This document shows positions 1 through 10,103 of a stretch of 64,000 nucleotides of DNA, one piece after another. The position numbers and the translations under genes were made by a program. The DNA comes from Coix lacryma-jobi var. lacryma-jobi. Taxonomy: Eukaryota > Streptophyta > Magnoliopsida > Poales > Poaceae. Below the pieces are notes generated by a model that saw only the letters and a list, made by a program, of their open reading frames with translations, made no database searches and had not been told where the DNA came from. Location: NCBI GenBank assembly GCA_009763385.1, contig CM019823.1:89167104-89231103 (forward strand), in the 5' to 3' direction. Positions within the stretch are counted from its first letter, which is position 1; each line of letters starts with the position of its first letter.

Positions 1-20
1 GAACTACCAACAAGCATTTC

Positions 21-38
21 TGGCGCCGTTGCCGGGGA
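21..38 (+). other. Primer-binding site, tRNA-Asp type
   Basis: TGGCGCCGTTGCCGGGGA is the exact complement of the 3' end of plant tRNA-Asp, as I know that tRNA. It lies 8 bases after the LTR end (ACCAACA, ending at 12) and would prime minus-strand synthesis. Athila and Tat relatives among plant gypsy elements use this primer. Confidence 0.85.
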
Positions 39-199
39 AGGCAATCGGTGTATCGGTTGAGTCCGTGTCGAATTTATCTTCGCTTAAGCTCCTGCTTAGC
101 GAATCCCATCTTACCCCATTCTTTCTTTCTTTAAATCTTCTTATCTTTTTCCTTCATCTTCTTCAACTTCTTTCTTTCTTATCTCGTTCTATCTTCACG

Positions 200-1884
200 A
201 TGGCCAATAAGACCATTCGTGAGTTTTCTGCTCCTTCTGCCGCTAATGTAGCAACGGGACCAGACGTGATCAATGCCAACCTCAATTTTGAGTTGAAACC
301 GGCTCTGATCACGATGGTCCAAGCTAGCCCATTTTGTGGCAAGGCTCATGAGGATGCCAATGCTCATCTCCAACAATTCTTGGAGATTTGCGGCACCTTC
401 ACCATTAAAGGGATAACCCAAGAAGCCATCCGTCTTCGTCTCTTTCCTTTCTCTTTGCTAGGAAAAGCGAAGCAATGGTTCTATACCGATCGCGACGCTG
501 TAGACACATGGGACAAGTGTTCCAATGCCTTTCTCGCCAAATTCTTTCCTATGGGCAAGACGAATGCTCTTCGCAACAAAATCTCCAGCTTTATGCAACA
601 AGCCGAGGAATCTATTCCCGAGGCTTGAGAGAGGTTGCAAGAGTACGTCGCTGCTTGTCCGCACCATGGTATGGAGGACTGGCTATTGATCCAGAACTTC
701 TACCATGGCCTAACCCCTCTCTCTAGAAGCCATTTGGATGCTGCCTCCGGCGGTGCATTCTTTTTTCTGAATGTTGCAGATGCTAAGGCTCTCATAGAGA
801 AGATGGTGTCAAACCAAGGATGGAATGACGAAAGACTACAACCCCGTAAGCAAGGTATACATTCCCTTAAGGAGGCCGACATGATCGTGGCCAAGATGGA
901 CCTACTGGCAAAGAAGCTGGACAGCTGTGAGAAGATGAACCAACAAGAGAGTGTTCAATCTCTGGAATCCTACTTGACTTGTGAAGTCTGTGGAGAAACC
1001 GGACATTCTGGGAGCCACTGCCTCGAGCTACATGAAGATTTGAACTTCATCAACAACAGTAACGGTTTCCGTCAACAGAATCAAGGATGGAATCAGCACT
1101 CCAATTCTCAAGGTAACACTTCATTCCCTCGCTCTAATCTTCATAATTCTGATGATTTCTCGTTCTTAAAGAATTTAGTTTACTCACAAGGTAGAACTAC
1201 TGAATTTTTGAATAAGAAATTAATGTCGAATGATAAAGCCCTTGAGAATATAAATGCTATATTGGAAGATTTCTCATCTGCTCTGAAAAATCAACTTAGC
1301 TTTAATAAGATGTTAGAAACCCAATTAGCTCAAATTGCTGCTATCATACCATCTTTTGAATCTAGCAAAATTCCTGCTAAACCTGACATGGAAACTGCTA
1401 ATATGGCTGAAATAAAATATTTTAACTATTATGAAGATCAAACCATGACTGTTAAAAGGGGTGATCCTAGTAGTCCCATAATTGGATGCTCAATCTTTGG
1501 TGAAGTCTTTAAAAATGCCATGTGTGATTTAGGATCGAGTGTGAACATTTTATCTCAAGATTTTATGAAAACTCATCCTTTCCACCCATGTCATCCACAT
1601 CTGCCTATGTTGTGCTAGCTGATCAGTCCACTTGCTATGTAGAAGGAATAGTTAATGATTTACCTGTTCATATTAGAGGCTCCTATGTTCCTGCTGATTT
1701 CATAATACTAGATATGGGAAATAGGAAAGATGTGCCTTTAATTTTGGGTAGACCCTTCTTGAATACTGTTAATGCTTGCATATATGTGGGAAGTGGTAAA
1801 ATTCAAATGACATTAGGAGGGGGGAAGGAAATATTCTTTTTCTCCCGAGGTCCCGCATATGCCGCTAACATGCAGGTAGCTTAG
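200..1884 (+). pseudogene. gag: gag-protease polyprotein, broken
   Basis: Starting at the ATG at 200, the protein (MANKTIREF...) is a plant gypsy gag: the capsid-type segment AKQWFYTDRDAVDTWDKCSNAFLAKFF is followed by a zinc-knuckle-like segment (CEVCGETGHSGSHC, in the 635-1618 frame). A retropepsin-like domain follows, with DLGSSVNIL as the aspartic site (D-L-G instead of the usual D-S/T-G) and ILGRPFLNT near its end. The frame is cut by a TGA at 626-628, where relatives have Trp before ERLQEY, and by a frameshift near 1590-1618 after which the protease continues to the TAG at 1884. No pol follows. The call of gag plus protease is firm; the mobility of this copy is not supported. Confidence 0.8.
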
Positions 1885-2871
1885 TGTTTGATCTTTGCCA
1901 ATAGGTTGCTTAGTTAGTTTAGTGTTTATCTTATTAAGTCAAGTGTTTGCTCTGACGTCCGCAAGGGTGTCTCTATTCAAAGCTAGGGTAGAGATAGTTA
2001 GAATATAGTTAAGCGTGGTGCTTAGTTATAGACTTACCTTCAGATACGGCTGGACCCCCGGATAGCTGTGGTAGCAAGCAGGTGGTGACAGCCTTGTGCG
2101 CCTTGAATTCCACCACGTAGTTGGCCCAGTTTAACAGTAAGGCTCGTTGTGCTAGCGTTCTACCTAAGTAAGTGGTAAAGGCTAGTGCGCCTCGATACTT
2201 GACAAGATAGGAATAAAACTTTACTCGACTTAGTTGCTTTATTGTCTTTTGCCTGCCTTGCTTAAAAACTATCTTGCTTCGTAGTTATCTTGCTTTGTAG
2301 TTATCTAGGAGTAGTTATTATTTAGTAGTTAGTTATCTTAGTTATCCTTAGCTATCCCCTTTATCTACCTATCCATCCACCCTACCTTAGCCATCCATTC
2401 CATCCTTACCTAGCCACCCAGATATTCTTTCTAGCCTTTCATCTCCTCTCTTCTCCCCTTTTCCTTTTTCCCTTTTCTTCGACTCTCATCCCCTCCTTGA
2501 CTCAACTCATACACCACCCTAGCCTTCCCTTGGGATCAAATAAATCGACACCTGGTACTCCCAGGCGAAGTGCTACTATGATAGTTCTGTGTGCTTGCAG
2601 AATCTCCTCCTGGTAGATTGCAATCTCTCTAGCTAGCTCCTACTAGTGTCGGGATTGACAACCCCGCTTGGTATTAGTAGATAGCTGCTTTAGCTCCACT
2701 CCTTTAGGTATAGTGATCGGTCTTGCTTCAAGCATTTCTGACGCCGTTGCCGGGGATAGACTCCATAGTCTACTCCTAGTAACAACGTTAGCAAGTGCCA
2801 CAAGCATTCCTGGGCCGTTACCGGGGATAGTTGCCTAGCACTATCTTTAGTGAAGCTAAGAACTACCAACA
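1885..2871 (+). repeat. 3' LTR of the first gypsy element (start approximate)
   Basis: The right end is fixed at 2871 by the repeated block GAACTACCAACA. The left end is uncertain; it should lie just after the protease stop. The stretch is noncoding, T-rich near 2230-2520, and holds two internal primer-binding-site-like copies near its end (listed separately). Confidence 0.55.
2731..2827 (+). repeat. Two decayed primer-binding-site copies inside the LTR end
   Basis: The module AAGCATTTC followed by a tRNA-Asp-like site occurs at 2731-2756 (TGACGCCGTTGCCGGGGA, one mismatch) and again at 2802-2827 (TGGGCCGTTACCGGGGA, more decayed). Both are upstream of the present LTR end at 2871. The functional copy of the same module is at 13-38, directly after the 5' LTR. 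Confidence 0.8.
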
Positions 2872-3094
2872 GTAACTAGTTGACTCGCATGGATTTGGGC
2901 GAGGGAGCTTTTGTGGTGTCACGTTGTGTTCCTAGGCAACATCCACCTATTCTCTTGGGTCGTGGACATCATGTGTGTCTGCTTTGCTCTTAGGGTTGAT
3001 TTTATTGGGACAGAGGCTGTAATTTTGAAAGAAATTTTTAGGCTCCCATTCACCCCCCCTCTGGTCGTCTTACTTTAGCTTTTTCGGTCCTTCA
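2872..3094 (+). repeat. Copia-1 5' LTR, right-hand remnant
   Basis: This segment ends in the same block as the other copia LTRs of the window (CTCCCATTCACCCCCC-TCTGG, then TTTCGGTCCTTCA), and the primer-binding site follows 2 bases later. The left part of the LTR is displaced beyond the gypsy element that precedes it, out of the window. Confidence 0.8.
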
Positions 3095-3096
3095 AT

Positions 3097-3108
3097 TGGT
3101 ATCAGAGC
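3097..3108 (+). other. Primer-binding site, initiator tRNA-Met type (Copia-1)
   Basis: TGGTATCAGAGC is the standard plant complement to the 3' end of initiator tRNA-Met and sits 2 bases after the LTR end TTCA at 3094. Confidence 0.9.
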
Positions 3109-3262
3109 AGGTTAAGGATCTCTCTACCTTAACCGGTTCTGGATCTGCGAAGGCAACCTTTTGAGAGCGGTTGTGTTTCCGACTTTGCCTGTCGAGGTGC
3201 TGAGCTTGTGTTTTGGCTAACACTAACGGTGCTTTTGGAAATGGCACCAAGTTCTTCTTCCA

Positions 3263-5266
3263 GTGTCTTTGTCCTTAGGTTTGAGTCTTGGACATGCGAT
3301 TGAGGACGACACTTTGGCAAGAACGAGGAGTGCGACTCTTGAGGCGGAACGTGAGGTGGAAGCTTTGCTAGACTTCCTAGGTGATGATGAGCATTCAACG
3401 GAGGATCGTATACGTGAACTTGGCAAGGCCAAGAAAGGTACACTTCTCGCTAGTCTTGGGATTTTGTCCTAACGATTTGAAGCTTGTTGTGATGATAACC
3501 TGAGATATGATGAGCTTTGTGATACCTTGCATAGAAAGATCACGAAATTGAAATGCTCCATCACTAGGTTAAAATGTGGCCTTTTTCATTGGAAGTCTAG
3601 TGCATCTTTACCTTGCACCTCTTGTAGTGACATGGTTAGGAAGAATGATGAGCTATGCTTTTCGCTTGCTAGCTTAGAATCTGAAAATGAAATATTGAAA
3701 TCAAATGCTTCCATACCATGTCTTGTTTGCTTTCACTTGCGCAAGGACCTTGTTTATGCTAAATCTGAAATAGCCTTGCTTAGGTCAAAAGCTTCTTTAC
3801 CATGTGGTTCTTGTGAGTTTTTGCATGCTGAAATTGATAAATTAAAATTGACTCACACCACATGTGTAGATGAACTTGAGCATGCTAGGGCTGAAATTGA
3901 CGAGATAAATTCTAGGCCTTGTAGCTTGTGCTCTTTTAATAAAGATGCTTACCATACTTCTTGTGCTATTCATGATTATTTGTTTGATGTGAATGGTGAT
4001 GTTTCTTCCACCGATTTCATTTGCACATCATGCATTGATTTGGAAAAAGAAGTTTTGGCTTTGAAGGTTTTGCGCGATGATATGAGCGCCAAGTTGGTTG
4101 AGCACAATGATATGAGTGCCAACCTTGAAAAAGAAATTGAACTCTTGCGTACCACATATGCCGAGTGCGTTAGAGAGGAGATGGAAAATCTGAAAAATGC
4201 TCCTTGTCGTACTTGTGATCGCCTCATGTTTGAAAATGAGGGTTTAGCCAAAAGATGCAAGAGTCTTTGTGCTAAGTCTTTTGAGTCATGCATTTCTTGC
4301 AACTCCGATGTTGATGCTTCTAAAACTGCTTCTTTGCAACCAGAGTTGAGTTCTTGTGTTGCGCGTGAGTCTTTTGACGATAGCACTTTTACCAAGGTTT
4401 CAGATAGCTCTTTCATAGCTACTCCTAACCTTGTTGGTTCTTCGAGTGATGTCCAAGGGACTTCTCTTGACAAAGGTGCTTCTCACATTTTTGGGACTCG
4501 TGTTCCCAATCCCATTTTCCATTGCACCTTTTGCAAGAAAGATGGACACTCATTTGATTTTTGCTTTCGCCGTGTCAAACACGAGCGACGTATTCAAGCT
4601 AAGGCTTTTAGGAAGCCGCGTAGCCTTTCCCATGGCACGTGTGCTCCTAGTGTTGGCGCCAAGTTGAATGTTGATGCTTCTTGTTCTAAGACCCAAGGGA
4701 TTTCTTACTTGTCGAAGAATGGTGTGCCTTCCAATAGGCCCTTGTACCATTGCTCTTTTTGCGAGAAAGATGGGCATCAAGAAAGCTTTTGCTATCGGCG
4801 TGCCAAACGCTTGCGCCAAGCTCGCTCTTCTAGGAAGATAGTGGTTCATAGCCCTTCTCATGGCATGAACGCTTGTGCTCCTAGTAAGAAGCCCCTCTTT
4901 GTTGATGGGTTTTATGACTCCTTTTCTAGTGGGTTAGGTCATGATCACGGACATGCCTCTAGTGCTTCTTCTCTTGGTCCACGTCATGCTTCTCATGGTG
5001 CTTCTATTGGTTCTTCTGCAAAAACCTTGGAAGATGTTTGCCTCTTTTTCCGTGGTAAAACTTGTTCTTCTCCTCGAGTTGTCCTTTTGATGAATGCTTC
5101 CAAGGATGTTTCAAAACGAAATTTGAACCAACATTTTCATCATGCTAACCCACATGATAAGTTGAGTGCGCCATTGAGATTTGTGACCAAGTCCTGGATT
5201 CCCAAGTACATGCTTGCTAACCCTTCGGGATCCAAGACTCGGGTTACTATGTCCTCTTGTGTGTAG
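3263..5266 (+). pseudogene. gag: Copia-1 gag C-terminal protein with CxxC array and two zinc knuckles
   Basis: A short frame (3263-3472, acidic, DFLGDDEHSTEDRIRELGKAKK) is separated from a 579-residue open frame (3527-5266). The long frame has coiled-coil-like blocks punctuated by CxxC pairs (residues 30-33, 65-68, 93-96 and at least four more), then two CCHC zinc knuckles: CTFCKKDGHSFDFC and CSFCEKDGHQESFC, each followed by a basic run. The tail SWIPKYMLANPSGSKT resembles the segment before the protease in grass copia polyproteins. The N-terminal gag domain seen in Copia-2 and Copia-3 is absent, and no protease follows. The length and openness of the second frame are notable in an otherwise decayed element. 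Confidence 0.7.
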
Positions 5267-5985
5267 ATATGAGGACGCGGGGTGGAGAACATGCGCCTGA
5301 TGGAGCTTGATCTTTTAGATGTGATCAATATTTGATGGTTCTCTACACCCCGCTTAGATTTGCCTCCAAAGAGGCTTTTGCTATTCGGTGAGCTTTCCTA
5401 TGCACTCGTATCATGTACATCCATGATTTATGTCTTGTGGTATGCGATGGTTCTTCATGCGCTCACTTGTATTGTTCTTGCATGTACATTTTCCTGTGTA
5501 TCATGTTTTGTCTTAGTCTAGCATGTGCTATCTTGTATATCATGTCATGCTAGCCTTGTGTACAGCTTTGGTGGTTATTCCACTTTTCATGCTAGTTTGT
5601 GATCCTCATGAACATTATGCTATGCTTTACCATTCTTCACCATGAGCTTTACTTGTAGAGGTATGATGTTCGTTAGGTATCATTTCTCATGTGCTAGTTT
5701 TGTGTAGCTACATGTACCCTGTTGACATGTTTAGGTTGAGCACTAGTCTTTCCTCACTTTTATCATGTTACATGCTTCTGGATATATTGCTATCATTATC
5801 TTGCATTGTAGCATGTGTTGTGGTTTAGGCTGTGTTTGGGTTGATCATGTCTTTAGGCTGCATTTTGCTATACGGTGGTTTATCCTATTTGCATGGTAGT
5901 CTTGACTAGTTTGAGTTTAGATCTCCTTTGCGGTATCATTCATAGGTAGACCTCTTTTTGTTGAGAGCTTACCTTATGCTTTTAT
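5267..5985 (+). other. Copia-1 internal region without a gene
   Basis: About 700 bases of T-rich sequence with repeated short words such as catgctag and catgtt. I see no convincing coding frame. It lies where protease and integrase should be, so it is either degenerate or replacement sequence. Confidence 0.5.
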
Positions 5986-6420
5986 GTGACTAACCATTTT
6001 TGTGGAGACCTTGAGGTCACACTGGACGAGACAATGCCTTGTGTTTCTTCTGCCCTTGAGTGTGCAGGAGAACAGGAGCCTGGAGAAAGCATTTCGGCTC
6101 ACGGACCCGATCCCACTTCTTCCACGACTTGGGGTTCCGTTCGAGTAGTTCTCCAGCGAGCACTAGCTGCACCTGTGCGAGCGACAGCATCAAGCGAGGG
6201 GGAGACGACTTCGGCGAGGCAGGCGCCCCGAAGATTTCAATAGATTCAGGCGTCCCCTCGGGTATCACACCAGCAGGCGGTCATGCGCTTCATGAGGTAC
6301 CTCCAACACACTTCTGAGTTCGGGTTTTGGTACTCTTCTTCTTTGACCTCTTTTTGCTGTGTGGTCTTTTCGATGTGGATTTTGTTGGCTGTCGCTTGAG
6401 CATTTCCTGGCTCTTCGCTT
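5986..6420 (+). pseudogene. pol: Copia-1 pol remnant: integrase linker joined to RNase H
   Basis: Residues VTLDETMPCVSSALECAGEQEPGE match the linker after integrase in Copia-2 (VTFDKTMVCPSSHFELAGDHEVGE, minus strand near 32850). After the stop at 6241-6243 the same strand reads SHQQAVMRFMRYLQHTSEFGFWYSS, which matches Copia-2 SHRQAVMRIMRYLSFTPEFGIWYSA from the region between reverse transcriptase and RNase H. The whole reverse transcriptase core is therefore missing at a join near 6240. Confidence 0.75.
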
Positions 6421-7546
6421 GTGAGTTTGGTGTGTGTTTCCCTTTTAGTTGGGGAAGCATTTTGCTTGTTGTTTCATAGTTTGACTTCTCTGATACCCTT
6501 TTGTTTTGGGTCTTTTCTTTTAGGCTAGCTTGTGCTTCGTTCCTTATAGGTTAGCTTTTGCATGCATCTCATCATGTATATCTTGCATTTTAGAGCTTCA
6601 TGTATAGAGCAATGAGAATGAGACTATGCTCTTTTTTGTATGCCCTATTGATTCATGATGATGCTTGTAGCTTAGGCTCTTTTTGATCACTTGATAAATG
6701 TTATGAGCTAAGCTATTTTTTTGCAAATCCTGAACTTGATTAATCAACTATAAAACCTTTAATTGGTTCACCATTGAGATTGGCAACTAGCATGGGTAGG
6801 ATGTGTTGAGATCACTTGTGCTATCTTTTGTATGCTAGGTTGCTATGTCTCTTGCATTGAGTCATTCACTTGCTTGGATTGTTCATATTTACCTTGTGCT
6901 AAAATTTGATCCAAGTGTAAGTGAATTGAAAAGATCGAGATGGGATTGCCTGTGTCAGCACCTCACGGTATCGAGACTGTTTCTCATTGCACTTTTGAGT
7001 TAAACTTGAGCCATGGAGTGTAAGACCAAAACTGGTGCTTTAAGCTTCTGATTGCTTTTCTTGCATAGGCTTAGCCCGGTTGAAAAGTTAGGCAATGACT
7101 ATGCTTTCAACCTCTCGCAATCACATGCTTTAATATGAACTTGTGTTAATACCGCTGCAATCTTCGATAAAATTTGAAAATAACACAAGTCTATGCTTCC
7201 TTCTATGGCATGATGATTGAACTTTGCTAGGGGTAGTTCACCTTTTATACTTGAGTTAGCACTTGCTTGATTTCCTGTCTATTTATGCTAAGTGCTATTT
7301 TAGTGGGGAACTCCTTTTCAAATGGCTTAAAACTGCTCATATGCTTAATTGTTCATATTTCGTATTCATTTGATCAGTTTGAGCCTTTGCTAGCATTTGT
7401 ATTGGTTGCTAAAGTTTCAGGGCAGCACCCTTTTGAGAATCTTTTCATTTTGATTGCTATACACTTGAAGTTGTTGCATTGTGCATATCATGCATTTTTA
7501 GCTTAGTGTACATACCCCCAGCTCTGATACACCTTGTGATCACCCC
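6421..7546 (+). other. Copia-1 3' noncoding region, part 1
   Basis: T-rich noncoding sequence with no convincing frame. Several blocks are the reverse complement of the Copia-2 3' noncoding region near 30100-30900, for example the stretch around the phrase on cctctcgcaatcacatgc (near 7110) against 30300. That supports the family link. It is interrupted at 7546 by the next element and resumes at 15617. Confidence 0.65.
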
Positions 7547-8043
7547 TGTTGACGCTCACTAATGCTCATAATTAACCATCAACTATTGCATGAAATGACA
7601 CTAAATGAATTACAAAGCATAGTTGTAGGGTTTGAAACTAACAAGTTCCACGAGTTTTGGTGCTCTCACTTGTTTTGTAGGACATCAATATTTCACCATA
7701 TAAAAGTATCTCGTGATGAATTGGAGTACAACATTGCGAAGAGCTCGTCGAGACGATCGAAACAGACATATCATTTGCTATATTCGGAGTCCCGGATGAA
7801 AAGATATTAATTTCGCAACGAAATCTGCAAAAGAAGGATCTAGAAGACACAAGACACCACGAGGCGGCCCGCCACATGGGCCCATTGGGCCAGCCCGACC
7901 GGTCCCACCCCATGACTGACCGGTCGGCCACGGAGGCCGTTTCGCCTCCGCCTTCTAGAACCTTCTTCCACCGCCTCCTAGGATGCATCTCCACCGTCCC
8001 TGAAGTCGGTTTGATCCAAGGGCTCACGTTCCACGCTCTGGGC

Positions 8044-8050
8044 TATAAAA
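8044..8050 (+). promoter_or_regulatory. TATA box in LTR
   Basis: TATAAAA in GGGCTATAAAACCAGACCC, a good plant core promoter. The same site is kept in the 3' LTR at 14769-14775. Transcription would start about 30 bases downstream, ahead of the TTCTAG tract. Confidence 0.65.
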
Positions 8051-8144
8051 CCAGACCCAGACCCCCCTCTCCAGGCATCTCAATCTTCATTATTCATCTC
8101 CACATCAGAAACTAGGGTTTCAATTAGAAGTAGAGGTCCCTCCA

Positions 8145-8245
8145 GATGAATCTCTTCTAGTTCATCTAGAATTATATCTAGTTCTAGTTCTTCTAGTTCT
8201 AGTTCGTCTAGTTCTAGTTCTTGTTCTAGTTGTCTAGTTCATCTA
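8145..8245 (+). repeat. TTCTAG / TCTAGTTC tandem tract in LTR leader
   Basis: Irregular tandem copies of tctagttc and ttctag follow the TATA box by about 100 bases, so they would lie at the 5' end of the transcript. The 3' LTR carries a slightly shorter version at about 14876-14960. Confidence 0.8.
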
Positions 8246-8909
8246 GTTGTAATTAGAGAGGGGAGGAGGAGAGAGCTGAGGAGGAGCCGGATCTATCGGA
8301 TCTTCCTCGACATTGTAATGGTGCAGCATCTGGTTCGTCTTCAAGTAATCTCCAGGTTCTTCATTTACTATTTCTAAGTATTATATTTAATTTCATTTCT
8401 TACTTTATTTTATTTACTGGATCTCTGCTCTTATTGAGTGCTCTAGTTATCGTACGTAATTAGAGTAGTAAGCTTAGTGTAGGCACGGTGTCTAGACTAG
8501 GGTTTACCTGAGTTTGCGCCCAATCCTCCGGATAGTTGTGGTAGCTAGAGGGGTGACAGCTTTGTAGATTGTTATAATCCACCACGTTAGGGTTGGTGTT
8601 TTTGTAGAGCTTTTTGGCAGCCTTCTCCCGATTACCCTTTTCCTAGTCTTTTTCGAGAATCGGAAAGGTACTGTTGCTCCGAAGTAAGTAAATTATAGTG
8701 AGCCTTTAATTAAATAGACCTGCTTAGAAAACCCAATATCTCTCTCTAACCACATTACTATTCTTTTCTTGGACGTTCTTAATTCTTCTAGTACACTTCA
8801 CGTTCCCCATGGAAATCGATACCCTAGAATACTCTCGGGTGAAATCTACATCGGTATCCGTGCGCTTGCGGATTATTCTGTGTGCGTTTAAAATACCCAA
8901 CAAGCTTTC

Positions 8910-8927
8910 TGGCGCCGTTGCCAGGGA
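8910..8927 (+). other. Primer-binding site, tRNA-Asp type
   Basis: TGGCGCCGTTGCCAGGGA differs by one base from the plant tRNA-Asp complement and lies 7 bases after the LTR end at 8902. Confidence 0.85.
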
Positions 8928-9030
8928 CCGGTAGCTGTTCTAGATTCGAACCAAGTTCGTCTGTGTTTCTTTTCTTTTACCACCTTTCCTTTTACCACCA
9001 CCTTTACCTCACCACCACACTTCTTACCAC

Positions 9031-10103
9031 ATGGATTTCACTCCTATCTATAAGTTCTTTGCTCAAAAGGGCGACCTGTTGGAGCCTCCACCATCATCAC
9101 ACCACATTCTTACAGATGGCTATGAGCTTCGCCCTGCTCTTATTGCCATGGTTCAGGAGAAATCCTTCTCTGGGTCAGAAGACGAAGATCCATACACTTA
9201 CCTTAGGGAATTTGAGGAGTTGTGTTCTTGTCAGACTATAGCTAGCAACACAAGAGACCATTAAATGGAAACTATTCCCGTTCTCCCTTTTGGGAAGAGC
9301 GAGAAAATGGTATGATCATTCCGTAAGGGGCACAAATGGAAATTGGGATGAACTTCGAGACAACTTTTGTCTTGCTTTCTTCCCTCTTTTTCGAATCACT
9401 GATCTTAAAATCAAAGTTCTTACATTTAAATAAAAAGAGAAGGAGACACTAGAAGCAGCTTCTGCTAGGTTCATAAGCCTTACAATTTTGGCCCAAATCT
9501 TTCCTTACCTGACCATGTCCTACACTTTCACTTCTATCATGGTCTGCTCTACATCTCGATTTAGCTTCTGGAGGATCATTCTCACATAAACTTGTTAGTG
9601 AAGGAAGAGACATCCTTGAGAAAATCCTTGAAAATACTCCTTCCACTAGCACTTTTGACGAATTCCTAGAAGAAGAAGTCGAGCCCAATCCCGACCAACA
9701 CGAGGAGAAACACCCAACCAAATTTGAAATTCCTTCAAATCTTTCTAATAATTTGGTTGTCACAGAACCTTCTCTAGAGAAAACACCATACACTTCAGAA
9801 AATGATGAACCCCATCCTTCGATGTTCTTCTCTGGAATCGAGGAAGATGATATCAAAGAGCATGGAAGCTACTTCATAAACATCTCTTTAAATCCATGCT
9901 CATATGAGACATCTCCTGATTCAATTGGTCTGTCTAACATTGCCACACTCGAGATTTTCAACCCCCTCACACTTTATGTTTACAAAAACTTCAAAAGGGT
10001 GGTTGTCGATGCATATGTTTATCACAAATTTGTAGATCTCATAGTGCTCTTAAGTTGGTGTTGGAGGGGAAACCACTTCACCAAATCACATCTTGAAGGT
10101 TAA
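9031..10103 (+). pseudogene. gag: gag-like remnant of the 7547-15616 element
   Basis: The ATG at 9031 opens MDFTPIYKFFAQKGDL, then ELRPALIAMVQEKSFSGSEDEDPYTYLREFEELC, which matches the start of gypsy gag in this family (compare ELKPALITMVQASPFCGKAHEDANAHLQQFLEIC at about 288-390). The frame breaks near 9262 and several stops follow. An acidic region (FDEFLEEEVEPNPDQHEEK, 9655-9710) and an open segment at 9753-10103 remain. No zinc knuckle, protease or pol was found. I regard it as a dead or highly reduced gag. Confidence 0.65.

Larger units (their letters stand above)
1..2871 (+). mobile_element. Non-autonomous Ty3/gypsy element (gag-protease only), 5' end outside window
   Basis: The first 12 bases repeat at 2860-2871, which marks the end of the 5' LTR and the end of the 3' LTR of one element. 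A tRNA-Asp primer-binding site follows the first copy. Between them lie only gag and a retropepsin-like region; there is no reverse transcriptase, RNase H or integrase. The element must therefore rely on an autonomous partner. The LTR shares the short block ggatag-tgtggtagc-ggtgacagc (near 2057 and near 8530) with the 7547-15616 element, so the two belong to related families. The start of the 3' LTR cannot be fixed because the 5' LTR is not in the window. It was inserted in the 5' LTR of Copia-1. Confidence 0.8.
7547..8902 (+). repeat. 5' LTR of the 7547-15616 element
   Basis: 1356 bases, TGTTGACGCTCAC to AAATACCCAACA. It contains a TATA box at 8044-8050 and a TTCTAG-rich tandem tract at about 8145-8245. 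The copy at 14268 has the same features with a few indels. Confidence 0.92.
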
